A stretch of 29,196 nucleotides of DNA from positions 1 to 29,196 of the forward strand of contig JAYWHK010000108.1 in NCBI GenBank assembly GCA_043777755.1. Reading direction: 5' to 3'. Made by a program: the position numbers and the translations under genes. This DNA comes from CANHEE01 sp043777755 (GTDB lineage: Bacteria; Bacteroidota; Bacteroidia; Chitinophagales; Saprospiraceae). Shown here one piece after another: positions 1 to 7,657 of this stretch. Every line of letters begins with the position of its first letter. Within the stretch, counting starts at the first letter, position 1. Under the pieces are notes generated by a model, which was given only the letters and a program-made list of their open reading frames with translations, did no database searches and was not told the origin of the DNA.

Positions 1-74
1 TATAAAAATAAAAAATTGATATTTTATTATAAATTAAAATATTATTTTTTAAATTTTTTAAAAATGTTCTGTTT

Positions 75-806
75 TTAGAAAACTGGAACATCGAGTAAAT
101 AGTTAATTTTTTTATTGATTGCCAAATAAATGTTTTTGTTTTTTTCATCTATATATGAGGAAGAAGCAAAATAATCAATGGTGCTTACTAACTGGTCTTG
201 TTTGTCAAAAACATAGGTACTGTTATTGGGCAGTATGTATATGGATCCATCCTGGCTAATATTGATGTTTCCATAACTTGTACGTTTATCACCCGTCAAT
301 TCGTTAAAATTGCCATGATTTTTTAGTTTTCCATCAGTTGTGAAAAAATAAAAATTCCCATTAAATGATCCTGATACACAAAGAAAAGTTTCAAGGTCAT
401 TAAAATATACATCAAGTATTTGTATCTCCTCAAAAATATATTTATTCGCTAATTTGAGTTTTGAATCAAAAAAATACAAGGCATTTAAATATCCTCCATG
501 AGAAGCATCAAGACATATAAAATGCTTTTTATCTGATGTCATCATTGTAAACAAATTATCGCCTTTTTTCTTAATTTTTTTGTTTAAACTTTTTTGGATT
601 TTAATATCCACTTGATTGATTAACTTTTGAGCGTTTCTGTCTTTTCCAACTAATTTGATTAAATTACAATTGGTAATTTCTCCCGTTTGTTGATTAATTG
701 TAAATTCTGTAGTAGCTGCCCTTTCCTCCTGCGCCCAACTCTCCTTCACCGAAAAACTCCAGCAAAGGCAAAGCAACAGTACTTTAAAAAAAATGTGATG
801 TTTCAT
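75..806 (-). CDS. Secreted protein of unknown function
   Basis: I do not recognise this 243-residue protein. Residues 1-26 form a clear signal peptide: a basic start, a hydrophobic LLLCLCW core and a likely cut after SWAQ, so export to the periplasm or beyond is expected. The mature part alternates short beta-strand-like stretches with recurring D-x-x-x-L-x elements (FDSKLKLANKY, TTDGKLKNHG, FDKQDQLVST). This suggests a few blades of a beta-propeller-like fold, but 217 mature residues are short for a complete propeller. There is no lipobox and no C-terminal sorting domain. The first ATG, at 806, is directly followed by the signal peptide, so the start is well supported. It is divergent from dinB, and no convincing TAnnTTTG box was found upstream. 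The fold is a guess; that the gene is real and exported is fairly sure. Confidence 0.75.
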   Translation of the reverse strand: MKHHIFFKVLLLCLCWSFSVKESWAQEERAATTEFTINQQTGEITNCNLIKLVGKDRNAQKLINQVDIKIQKSLNKKIKKKGDNLFTMMTSDKKHFICLDASHGGYLNALYFFDSKLKLANKYIFEEIQILDVYFNDLETFLCVSGSFNGNFYFFTTDGKLKNHGNFNELTGDKRTSYGNINISQDGSIYILPNNSTYVFDKQDQLVSTIDYFASSSYIDEKNKNIYLAINKKINYLLDVPVF

Positions 807-1465
807 TGTAAAATGTTTTAGTTAAAAATTAAAATTTAGAATAAGCTACGCCCAGCCACTTTGCGCAAAGAAGCCTAAGAATAGCGGTGTGTATAGTGTA
901 TTTATTTGAAAATAAAGTGGCATAAAGAAAGTTGCGCACCTCCCTTTAAAAACACTTTTGTGTTCAAATAAATTCCAAAAACCAACGAATATTTTAAAAC
1001 GAAACTATATTTTTTGATAATATGGCAGTGTTATCAAAAATTAAGAAAGATAGGGCTTTTCATAGCTTAACTTGTGTTTTTCGTACCAAGTTAAAATTAA
1101 AAAAGCGCAGACTGTTTCTTTTGCCCAACTCAGAGTCCAACCAAAGACTATTACAGTAGCAAAAGAACGCCTACGCTATATTGTTGCACCTTACTACAAG
1201 GTACATATATCGTAAACGTTCCGCAATTGCTACTATTGACTGTAAATTGGTTGATTCTGAGTTGCAATAGTTTCTTAAATGCGAAACGCAAAAATTATTT
1301 ATTTATCACTTTTATCTAAGTATAAAGATAAGAAATGTTTATCATATTGCAAAATATTTTTCATCTTTTTTTAATTAAATTTTTTTTCCGAAAATCCCTT
1401 TTTGATAATAGATATAATTGCCACAAAAAGACAACTTTGTCAGCTATAAGCCTTATTTTTGCAAA
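807..1465. other. Intergenic stretch without a recognisable gene
   Basis: This is 659 bases between two divergent genes. No ORF with coding character was found. The only ordered structure seen is a perfect 12-base palindrome, CTTTGCGCAAAG, at 859-870. A short stretch near 1199-1220 resembles the DNA of the SprB repeats further right, but this is too short to call a relic. A TAttTTTG box lies at 1454-1461, just ahead of the preferred dinB start. Confidence 0.5.
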
Positions 1466-2536
1466 GTGAAAAAAATAATTCATATTGACATGGACGCTTT
1501 TTATGCCAGCATCGAGCAAAGGGATAATCCTGATTTGCGAGGAAAGCCTGTGGCTGTTGGTGGAGAAAGCGAGCGAGGTGTAGTGGCTGCGGCAAGTTAC
1601 GAAGCTCGAAAATATGGTGTTCGTTCTGCAATGTCGGGTGCAATGGCAAGGCGGCTTTGTCCTTCCTTGATTTTTACAAGACCTCGTTTTGATGCTTACC
1701 AAGAAGTCAGCCGTCAGATTCGTAGTATTTTTTTGGAATATACGGATTTGGTCGAGCCGCTTTCGCTTGATGAAGCCTACCTTGACGTTACAGAAAACCA
1801 CAAACAAAATCCTTCCGCAACACTCATCGCCAACGAAATCCGACAACGTATTTTTGAAACAACAGGTTTGAGCGCTTCTGCTGGCGTTTCTTACAATAAA
1901 TTTTTGGCAAAAATTGCTTCTGATGTCAATAAACCAAACGGAATCACTGTGATTACACAGGATTTAGCAAATGATTTTTTAGAAAAATTAGCGATTGAAA
2001 AGTTTTATGGCATCGGAAAAGTAACTGCACAAAAAATGAAAAACCTTGGTATTCATTCTGGTTTGGAATTAAAAACCAAAAGTAAAGAGGAGTTGTTGCG
2101 CCGTTTTGGAAAAGCTGGCGGTTGGTATTACCACATTGTACGAGGAGAAGACAATCGAGAAGTGAATCCGAATCGAATTCGGAAATCTATCGGTTCAGAA
2201 GAAACTTTCAAAGAAGATTATGAGAACATCGAAGACATGAAACCATTATTGATTCCTTTGGTAGAAGACATTTTACGGCATTGTAAGAAATCTGACAATT
2301 ATGGAAAAACATTGACTTTAAAAGCAAAATCAGCTGATTTTCAGCTCTTTACACGCTCAAAAACTTTTTCAAAAGAAATAAAAACACAAGAAGAAATGCT
2401 TTTGGCAGCTTACGACTTATTGCCTTCGGCTGTAGAAGCTGCCAAAAAAGTCCGCCTTTTGGGGCTTTCTGTTTCTAATCTGAGCAAAGAACAAATGATA
2501 GTATTGAGTGGCGTACAACTCGAATTGCCACTGTAA
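1466..2536 (+). CDS. dinB: DNA polymerase IV (Y-family translesion polymerase)
   Basis: Error-prone Y-family polymerase that copies past damaged template bases in the cytoplasm. I start it at GTG 1466, giving 356 residues that begin MKKIIHIDMDAFYASIEQ, the usual family N-terminus. An ATG at 1418 would add 16 non-conserved residues. The metal-binding acidic residues are D8 in HIDMDAF and D102-E103 in SLDEAYLDVT; F12-Y13 form the steric-gate region. A helix-hairpin-helix segment follows (FYGIGKVTAQKMKNLGI), then the little-finger domain. The protein ends in QLELPL, which fits the beta-clamp-binding motif, so the gene looks intact. A TAttTTTG box at 1454-1461 is so close to the GTG that the message would be nearly leaderless if it is used. 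The stop codon lies inside a hairpin shared with the convergent S4 gene. Confidence 0.95.
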   Translation: MKKIIHIDMDAFYASIEQRDNPDLRGKPVAVGGESERGVVAAASYEARKYGVRSAMSGAMARRLCPSLIFTRPRFDAYQEVSRQIRSIFLEYTDLVEPLSLDEAYLDVTENHKQNPSATLIANEIRQRIFETTGLSASAGVSYNKFLAKIASDVNKPNGITVITQDLANDFLEKLAIEKFYGIGKVTAQKMKNLGIHSGLELKTKSKEELLRRFGKAGGWYYHIVRGEDNREVNPNRIRKSIGSEETFKEDYENIEDMKPLLIPLVEDILRHCKKSDNYGKTLTLKAKSADFQLFTRSKTFSKEIKTQEEMLLAAYDLLPSAVEAAKKVRLLGLSVSNLSKEQMIVLSGVQLELPL

Positions 2537-2550
2537 ATTTATTTTACAGT
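2530..2550. terminator. Hairpin overlapping both stop codons of two convergent genes
   Basis: ACTGTAAA at 2530-2537 and TTTACAGT at 2543-2550 form a perfect 8-bp inverted repeat around a 5-base loop. Both dinB (plus) and the S4 gene (minus) end in the same bases, ACTGTAAA, and their stop codons are separated by only two bases. The stem is AT-rich and lacks a long U-tract, so efficient termination is uncertain. Confidence 0.4.
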
Positions 2551-2754
2551 CACTACCCTACCGTCAAATTCTACTTTGAATCCAGCTTTGATTTTGTTGC
2601 GTTTTCGGGTTTCTATTTCATTATTGACCTTGACTTCGCCGTCGGTAATGAACATATTGGCCTGTCCGCCTGACTGCACCAAATTGGTAATTTTGAGCAA
2701 TTGATTCAATTCTATGTATTCGCTTCCTTGCAAATCAAATGTGATACCTTCCAT
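2539..2754 (-). CDS. Small S4-domain RNA-binding protein (YbcJ-like)
   Basis: Seventy-one residues that are almost entirely one S4 RNA-binding domain. The diagnostic segment is LLKITNLVQSGGQANMFITDGEVKVNNEIETRKRNKI, where the S4 fold recognises structured RNA through the G-G-x-A and V-N-x-x-x-E-x-R-K-x-x-K positions. Stand-alone S4 proteins of about 70 residues, such as YbcJ, are thought to bind RNA or ribosomal particles; the target is unknown. The start is ATG 2754. A longer frame to 2853 adds 33 residues rich in F, K and C that belong to the upstream region, and a TActTTTG box at 2789-2796 lies inside that extension, which supports the shorter form. It is convergent with dinB, with two bases between the stops. 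Confidence 0.85.
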   Translation of the reverse strand: MEGITFDLQGSEYIELNQLLKITNLVQSGGQANMFITDGEVKVNNEIETRKRNKIKAGFKVEFDGRVVTVK

Positions 2755-2788
2755 GTATTTTTTATAAATTTTAGTTGTTTTAAAAACA

Positions 2789-2816
2789 CAAAAGTAAAAC
2801 TTTTTTTTAAAACAAA
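2789..2816 (-). promoter_or_regulatory. Promoter of the S4-domain gene
   Basis: On the minus strand TACTTTTG (2796-2789) matches the Bacteroidota -7 consensus TAnnTTTG. A TTTG lies 16 bases upstream (2816-2813), slightly closer than the usual 19-21. The predicted start near 2782 gives a leader of about 28 bases before ATG 2754. Confidence 0.55.
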
Positions 2817-2828
2817 TGACTTTAAAGC

Positions 2829-2860
2829 AAAAAAAGCCTTCGGGATTCCCCAAAGACTTT
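2829..2860 (-). terminator. Rho-independent terminator on the minus strand
   Basis: Read on the minus strand, AAAGTCTTTGGG (2860-2849), loop GAAT, CCCGAAGGCTTT (2844-2833) form a 12-bp stem with two G-U wobbles, then a T-tract. On the plus strand the wobbles become C-A mismatches, so the structure is specific to leftward transcription. It stands between the S4 gene promoter and the next rightward leftward-reading promoter at 3094-3124, so it probably ends the transcript that starts there. Confidence 0.7.
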
Positions 2861-2910
2861 TATATGTAAATTTGATAGATATAAAAAAATGAAAGACTTT
2901 TTGCTTGAAT

Positions 2911-3088
2911 AAAAAACTCCTTGACCGAGTACTACCTTGCAAATACTGCCCTCTGAATTCATAGTCTTACTTGACCAACAGTCCTTATACATAGTGAAAA
3001 AAGAGGGCTAAGATGTTTCTAACAATAGATTTAATTGAGCGTCAGAACCTTGAAAAATCACTGTATATATAACTGTGCTTGTTTTTGA
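2911..3088 (-). ncRNA. Candidate structured non-coding RNA, about 180 nt
   Basis: A minus-strand transcript is predicted from a textbook promoter (3094-3124) to a hairpin with T-tract at 2911-2930 (ACTC / GAGT, then TTTTTT), with a stronger terminator at 2829-2860 as a fallback. No credible ORF lies between. Two long-range pairings interlock. Stem 1 pairs 3058-3076 with 2978-2997 (ACAGT/ACTGT, TATAC/GTATA, AGTGA/TCACT, with a small internal loop and a 2-nt bulge). Stem 2 pairs GCCCTCT (minus strand, 3008-3002) inside the loop of stem 1 with AGAGGGC (2954-2948) outside it, which makes an H-type pseudoknot. I could not match it to 6S, SRP, RNase P or tmRNA. Transcription and folding are inference; the pairings and promoter are visible. 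Confidence 0.5.
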
Positions 3089-3093
3089 TAATA

Positions 3094-3124
3094 CAAAGGT
3101 ACAATCCCTTGTATTATAGACAAA
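3094..3124 (-). promoter_or_regulatory. Consensus Bacteroidota promoter of the candidate RNA
   Basis: On the minus strand TTTG (3124-3121), exactly 19 bases, then TACCTTTG (3101-3094). This fits the TTTG-N19-TAnnTTTG consensus of the Bacteroidota primary sigma factor. The predicted start is near 3086-3089. A 58-base element starting 45 bases upstream of the -7 box also occurs ahead of the small-protein gene. Confidence 0.7.
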
Positions 3125-3145
3125 ACACAATGAATGACATTTTCA

Positions 3146-3203
3146 GCATATCATTTTACATTCTTTGAACATATTTTTTTTATCTATATTATTGATAATC
3201 AAT
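3146..3203 (-). repeat. Upstream element, copy A
   Basis: A 58-base segment resembling 3573-3630, with most positions matching. The conserved parts are GCATATCAT, TTCTTTGAACA, a T-run, and the 13-base palindrome ATTGATAATCAAT at its right end. The left edge is 45 bases from the -7 box of the candidate RNA promoter. The equal spacing at copy B suggests a shared activator or upstream element, not chance similarity. Confidence 0.6.
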
Positions 3204-3337
3204 GATATAGATGTGTCATAAAAATACAAAAATGTAATTTAACAGTACAATTACATGAAAAAATTTATAAAAAAACCTTGCAAAATGCTTGTTTTTTAGT
3301 CAAAATTTATAAAATTATTTTTTAAACTGGTAAAAAA

Positions 3338-3472
3338 TTAAATACCATACATATCTTCAATAATAATTTCTTGTTTGTATTGCTCTTGTCTTTCTTTTGA
3401 CAATTCGTTCCAAGAAGATTTAGAAGTAAGGAGTCCGAGGTTCATTAAGATAGTGATAAGAATAGCGATCAT
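3338..3472 (-). CDS. Small membrane peptide, 44 residues
   Basis: Translation from ATG 3472 gives a 44-residue peptide: a hydrophobic N-terminal helix (MIAILITILMNLGLLT) followed by a charged tail (SSWNELSKERQEQYKQE, then IIIEDMYGI). The layout of one membrane segment plus a helical polar tail is that of many bacterial small membrane proteins. A TAtcTTTG box at 3521-3528 lies about 50 bases upstream on the same strand, so it has its own promoter. The gene is well separated from its neighbours and reads toward the candidate RNA. I know no family for it and infer no function beyond membrane attachment. Support for it being real comes from amino-acid composition, the promoter and the shared upstream element. 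Confidence 0.6.
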   Translation of the reverse strand: MIAILITILMNLGLLTSKSSWNELSKERQEQYKQEIIIEDMYGI

Positions 3473-3520
3473 AATAATGTGTAGTTTTAGATTGTGATAT
3501 TTTATTTAATTTTAATAGCA

Positions 3521-3528
3521 CAAAGATA
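3521..3528 (-). promoter_or_regulatory. -7 box of the small membrane peptide gene
   Basis: TATCTTTG on the minus strand (3528-3521) fits TAnnTTTG. At the position of the -33 box there is only a run of T; a TTTG sits 25 bases away (3557-3554). The expected leader is about 40 bases. Copy B of the upstream element begins 45 bases upstream, as for the candidate RNA. Confidence 0.55.
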
Positions 3529-3572
3529 TAGGGCAAAATCTAAGTAAAAAAACCAAAATTACGACAATAAGA

Positions 3573-3630
3573 GCATATCATAATGGTATTCTTTGAACAC
3601 TATTTTTTTTACAACTATTTGATAATCAAT
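3573..3630 (-). repeat. Upstream element, copy B
   Basis: The partner of copy A (3146-3203), in the same orientation. It shares GCATATCAT, ATTCTTTGAACA, the T-run and TTGATAATCAAT. It sits 45 bases from the -7 box of the small-peptide gene. It also lies about 115 bases upstream of the plus-strand ORF at 3744, so it could serve that gene too. Confidence 0.6.
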
Positions 3631-3743
3631 ATTTTAAAAAATATTTTTTCTACAAAAAAGAAAAAATATAGCATTTTTTTTATAAAATATTCATAAAATA
3701 TTTATTAAATATTTACCTTTACGGATACAAACATTGTATTGAT

Positions 3744-5318
3744 ATGAATGACTTGAATGAACTAATCTGGGTACTGACCAAACACAAGGTGAAAGAGGTG
3801 GAAGTCATCAGCAACTTGAAAGGGGCAAATCCTTCAAACAGGTACCACAAATTTTATGTACTGCTTTGTGAAAAGAAATTTTCTTCAGAAAAAGAATATG
3901 CACAATACTTTAAGTACAAAAACGAGCATGATGCCAACTACAAAAGATTTAGAAGAACTTTCAAAAGAAGGTTACACAACAGCACCCTATTCATTGACTT
4001 AAATGACAAGCCATACAATGATATGCAAAGGGCAATTCAACTTTGTCAAGAAAAGGCTGCTATTGTTAATAATTTAATGGCTCGTGGCGCACGAAGTTCT
4101 GCCATTGAAATCATCATCGAATATTTACCATTGGTCATTAAATACAATTGGATTGATCTGTGCTACAATTGGGTAAAACATCTTCGCTATCATTACTCAT
4201 TAATGGGCAATAAAAAAATGCACAAATACTATAGCCAACAATTTGAAAACTACGAAAACATCTTGATTTGGGAGAATAAAGCTGCATTATACCATGAGAA
4301 TGTGACTATTCATCAAGTGAACTCAGATGCTGGTAAAAAAGAACTAAAAAATATTTGTGGAGAATATTTAGGACAATTGTTACCAAAAATTGGAAGGGTT
4401 GATTCTATCAGATTTGAATTTTTTACGGCTTTCATAGAGCTAAACTATTGTATGTTGGGGCATGACTGGCACTCTACTATTGAAAAAACAAGTGCTTGGC
4501 TGGCTTATTTAAAGCCTAAAATTGGCTTTTCGCCAGCATGGGAAAATATCTTGTTGTATCAGAAAATCATTTCTCAAATCATGGTTGAAAAACATGAAGA
4601 TGCCAGCGAGTCCTTAGAAAAAATATTGTCACAAGCAGCAGTAGGTTCAATGTATTGGTTCAAAGGTATCTACCTATATGCTTTTAATGCTTTGCAAACA
4701 GACAATTACACCTTGGCTTGGGAAAAAATACAAGAAATAAAGAGGAATGACCGCTACCATTACAATTTGAAAAAATACAAAGAGCAAATAGAGATTTTAC
4801 AAGCATATTTACAGGTTTTATCGTATTTGGACTACTTTCCGCTTTCCTCCGTAGAGAAAGGCAGCTTGAACCTTGGGGAGTTTTTAACAAAAATTCCTAT
4901 TGGTATAAAAGATAAAAAAGGCTTGAATATTGCCATTTTACTGTTACAAATATTCCTTTTATTGGCAGAAAAAGACTATGAAAGAGCCGATGAACGCATT
5001 AGGGCAATTGCTGATTATGCCAAACGACATATAGACCAAAAAAACGAATTGTATCGCTCGTATTTGATGATTTCTTTGGTAAAAAAGATAAAATCACAAG
5101 AATACAATATCCGAAAAATAGAAAAGAAGAGCGAGCTATTTTTTGTAAAATTAAAAAATGCTCCGCTACGTGATGCAGACCAAAATCACGGCATTGAAAT
5201 CATCAAATATGAAAAATTTTGGTTGATGATGCTTGATGCTTTACGAGGAAAATATACAAAACAAGTGCGCCCTATTTTCCAAAGTATTAGAAAAAAGGAA
5301 AAAGAGATGCATAAATAG
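3744..5318 (+). CDS. Large helical protein of unknown function (TPR-like)
   Basis: A 524-residue cytoplasmic protein: no signal peptide and no membrane segment. It is rich in K, Y, E and I. Nearly all of it reads as alpha-helical hairpins, for example the pairs around residues 105-160, 250-320 and 395-440, with small-residue and aromatic spacing such as DNYTLAWEKIQEI and EKDYERADERIRAIADYAK. That is what a tetratricopeptide-type solenoid looks like, though no canonical 34-residue TPR register is clean. The N-terminal 90 residues are very basic (RRTFKRRL) and might bind nucleic acid or another acidic partner. ATG 3744 follows a TAccTTTA sequence at about 3714-3721, which resembles a -7 box with one change. 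It is convergent with the HEAT protein, 23 bases apart. Function is unknown. Confidence 0.75.
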   Translation: MNDLNELIWVLTKHKVKEVEVISNLKGANPSNRYHKFYVLLCEKKFSSEKEYAQYFKYKNEHDANYKRFRRTFKRRLHNSTLFIDLNDKPYNDMQRAIQLCQEKAAIVNNLMARGARSSAIEIIIEYLPLVIKYNWIDLCYNWVKHLRYHYSLMGNKKMHKYYSQQFENYENILIWENKAALYHENVTIHQVNSDAGKKELKNICGEYLGQLLPKIGRVDSIRFEFFTAFIELNYCMLGHDWHSTIEKTSAWLAYLKPKIGFSPAWENILLYQKIISQIMVEKHEDASESLEKILSQAAVGSMYWFKGIYLYAFNALQTDNYTLAWEKIQEIKRNDRYHYNLKKYKEQIEILQAYLQVLSYLDYFPLSSVEKGSLNLGEFLTKIPIGIKDKKGLNIAILLLQIFLLLAEKDYERADERIRAIADYAKRHIDQKNELYRSYLMISLVKKIKSQEYNIRKIEKKSELFFVKLKNAPLRDADQNHGIEIIKYEKFWLMMLDALRGKYTKQVRPIFQSIRKKEKEMHK

Positions 5319-5341
5319 AGTTCTGACTTCGTCAAAATAAA

Positions 5342-5854
5342 TTACTGAAATTGCTTCAAAATCTTTCTACCTCGACTTCTAAAGGCTGGCGATTCGTGTT
5401 CCCAATTTTCACGAATAATCAAGCAGAGTTCTTGAGCTAATTCTGGATATTTTTGGCAAATATTTGTCAAAACACCCATTGCAAAAGCCTTGATGGCACT
5501 TGGTTCATCAGGTTTTAAAATTAAGTCAAAACAAATTTCAGTTAGCTTACCTTCATATTCCTCAGCAACTGAAACCTCTTGTAAAACACGTAAAATATTG
5601 CGCTTCACTGCGTCGTGAACGTTTTTTTGAGCCAAATAATCAATCATTTCGCTCATATATTTAGTAAAAAAAGGTAGATTCTGCAAAGTGGCCCAACCAA
5701 AAGCCATCGCAGCACGTTGAACAATCTGTTTGTCATCATGCAAGAACAAATGAACAAGTTCGTCAAATCGTTTTTCGTCATTGCCAATATATGCAACGAT
5801 TTTATCACTTTGTGATTTGGAATGTCCTAAAAGTAAAGTTTCTCGAATATTCAT
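5342..5854 (-). CDS. HEAT-repeat protein
   Basis: From ATG 5854 this is 170 residues (MNIRETLLLGHSKSQ...). The upstream ATG at 5980 would add 42 residues of F/Y/K-rich sequence across a TAccTTTG box, so I reject it. The sequence is a row of helical pairs: DKIVAYIGNDEKRFDELVHLF, DKQIVQRAAMAFGWATLQNLP, VKRNILRVLQEV, PSAIKAFAMGVLTNICQKYP, SPAFRSRGRKILKQ. This is the signature of HEAT/ARM-type repeats, as in the DNA-alkylation-repair-like and scaffold families. Such proteins mostly mediate protein or nucleic-acid contacts; no catalytic residues are evident. It has no signal peptide and is probably cytoplasmic. It is divergent from the CotH-family gene. Confidence 0.8.
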   Translation of the reverse strand: MNIRETLLLGHSKSQSDKIVAYIGNDEKRFDELVHLFLHDDKQIVQRAAMAFGWATLQNLPFFTKYMSEMIDYLAQKNVHDAVKRNILRVLQEVSVAEEYEGKLTEICFDLILKPDEPSAIKAFAMGVLTNICQKYPELAQELCLIIRENWEHESPAFRSRGRKILKQFQ

Positions 5855-5873
5855 ATTTTTAAAATAATAGTAG

Positions 5874-5881
5874 CAAAGGTA
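5874..5881 (-). promoter_or_regulatory. -7 box of the HEAT-repeat gene
   Basis: TACCTTTG on the minus strand (5881-5874) matches the Bacteroidota consensus. No good TTG lies 17-23 bases upstream. The predicted start near 5867 leaves a leader of about 13 bases and decides in favour of ATG 5854. Confidence 0.6.
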
Positions 5882-6033
5882 AAAAAGTTGCTGTAATTTT
5901 CCTTTCTTGTATAATTTATTCCTCTTAAACATATTTTTTTCTATAATTTTATTTAATATTGCACCAAAATATAAAAACATATTTCCAGTGGTGTATTTAA
6001 TACCAAAAAGAAATTTTAAACCATAATTTTATT

Positions 6034-7641
6034 ATGAAAAAAACAATATTTATAACACTATTTATCAGTATTTTAAGCAATATTTTTGCGCAGCAAAAAG
6101 ACTTATATGACATCAACCACATTCCAGAAATTCGGATAACTTTGAAAGAAAAAAACTGGTCTTCGACCTTGGATTCTTTCAAAGTCGCTGGTAACAATAT
6201 GTTGATTGGCGATGTGACAATTGACGGAACGACCTTACCTTCAGCTGGTATTCGCTACCGTGGCACAAACTCTTTTAAATATGGTGAAAAAAGAAATCCA
6301 TACTACATAAAATTAAACATGGTCAATAATTCGGCAAATTACCAAGGCAATTCTACCTTGGTATTGAGTTCTGCATTGCGTGACCCAAGTATGGTACGTG
6401 AAGTTATGGGCTTTGAGATTGCTCGAAAATATATGATTGCCCCACGTGCCAATTATGCAAAATTGTATGTCAATAACGAGTACATTGGACTTTACGCCAA
6501 CATCGAACCTATTGAAGAAAGTTTTTTGAGCAGAAATTTTGGTGCTAACGAAAACGCATTTTTCAAATGCAGTGCTGACCCTAAAAGCTCCGTAAGTGAA
6601 GGTTGTCGCAAAAACACTTCTTCCTCTTTGGAATTGGAGGAAAACGTTAATTGTTATATGCCGAATTACGAATTATTGTCTAAAAAAGGTTGGGACGAAC
6701 TTGTAGAATTGATTAAAACACTCAATAAAGACAGTGAAAACATCGAAAAAGTATTAGATGTGGACGCTGCCCTTTGGATGTTGGCGTACAACAATGTTTT
6801 GGTGAATTTGAACTCATACAGCGGTCATAACAGTCAAAATTATTACTTGTATAAAAATAAAAGCGGTAAATTTGTTCCAATGATTTGGGATTTGAACCTT
6901 TCTTTTGGTAGTTTTAAAAGCATCAATTCTGGCTCGGATTTGCCATTGAAAGAGTTGCAAGAGCTTGACCCAATGTTGAACAGCACAAATCCTTTGAAAC
7001 CATTGATTTCTCAATTGTTGAAGAATCCTTTTTACGAAAAAATATATATTGCGCACATTCGCCAAATTTTAGCGGATAATATTGACAACGCTTGGTACGA
7101 AAAACGTGCAAAAGAATTGCAATCGAACATAAAAGTATCTTTTATGAACGACCAAAACAAATATTATCAAGACAAAGACATGGAGAAAAATATCACAATG
7201 ACAGTTGGCGAAAAAAGTAAAATCCCTGGTTTGACAGAATTAATGTCAAAAAGATCTAAGTTTTTGAAAAAATCAGCAGCTTTGACGGCTTTGCCTCCTT
7301 TGCTTTCGGATTTGAAAATTGTTGCCCGTGAAAAATACGCTAAGGAAAACATTTCAAAATTCAATATTCAAGCAAAAATAGACCGTTTTCCTAAAAAAGT
7401 CCGTATTTTATACCGTACTAACAAGGAAAATCCTTGGACAGAAACTCAAATGTTTGACGATGGAAAGTCCAACGATGGAGCAGAAGGCGATAAAGTTTTT
7501 GGTGTTACCATTGACCCAAAAGGTGCTTATGACAGCATTGAGTATTTTTTTATCGTAGAAAATAAAGAAGCCATTGGTTTTTATCCAAACGATTACATCA
7601 ATGCACCAGCAAAAGCAAGTTTGATTAATTTGAATAAGTAA
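6034..7641 (+). CDS. Secreted CotH-kinase-family protein
   Basis: A 535-residue exported protein with a signal peptide (residues 1-19, ending NIFAQ). The central part, about residues 30-410, fits the CotH family of spore-coat-type protein kinases. It has the entry segment IPEIRITLKEKNW, the IRYRGTNSFKYGEKRNPYYIKL strand and loop, the GLYANIEPIEE segment, and the hallmark WDLNLSFG at 285-292 whose Asp is expected to bind metal and nucleotide. CotH phosphorylates secreted proteins in other bacteria; a substrate here is unknown, though the neighbouring surface-protein island is an obvious place to look. The last 100 residues form a beta-sandwich-like module with FDDGKSNDGAEGDKVFG, common in Bacteroidota exported proteins. 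No type A sorting domain is seen. It ends at a strong terminator. Confidence 0.85.
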   Translation: MKKTIFITLFISILSNIFAQQKDLYDINHIPEIRITLKEKNWSSTLDSFKVAGNNMLIGDVTIDGTTLPSAGIRYRGTNSFKYGEKRNPYYIKLNMVNNSANYQGNSTLVLSSALRDPSMVREVMGFEIARKYMIAPRANYAKLYVNNEYIGLYANIEPIEESFLSRNFGANENAFFKCSADPKSSVSEGCRKNTSSSLELEENVNCYMPNYELLSKKGWDELVELIKTLNKDSENIEKVLDVDAALWMLAYNNVLVNLNSYSGHNSQNYYLYKNKSGKFVPMIWDLNLSFGSFKSINSGSDLPLKELQELDPMLNSTNPLKPLISQLLKNPFYEKIYIAHIRQILADNIDNAWYEKRAKELQSNIKVSFMNDQNKYYQDKDMEKNITMTVGEKSKIPGLTELMSKRSKFLKKSAALTALPPLLSDLKIVAREKYAKENISKFNIQAKIDRFPKKVRILYRTNKENPWTETQMFDDGKSNDGAEGDKVFGVTIDPKGAYDSIEYFFIVENKEAIGFYPNDYINAPAKASLINLNK

Positions 7642-7657
7642 GATTTTTGATAAAAAC

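Noticed and set aside
1130..1320. Possible decayed SprB-repeat gene fragment (GGTACATATATCGTAAACGTT resembles the repeat DNA at 14760).
   Set aside because: The match covers only about 20 bases; flanking codons show no SprB pattern in any frame. Not enough to call a pseudogene.
2829..2996. A 55-codon minus-strand ORF starting MYKDCWSSKTMNSE within the candidate RNA.
   Set aside because: The composition is not protein-like, it runs through two terminator hairpins, and its codons coincide with the paired RNA segments.
2911..3088. Identification of the candidate RNA as 6S RNA from its size.
   Set aside because: 6S needs long pairing of its two ends around a central bubble. Here the ends pair over only about six A-U-rich bases and the main pairings form a pseudoknot.
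5855..5980. Longer form of the HEAT-repeat protein.
   Set aside because: A TACCTTTG promoter box lies inside the extension, and the added residues look non-coding.
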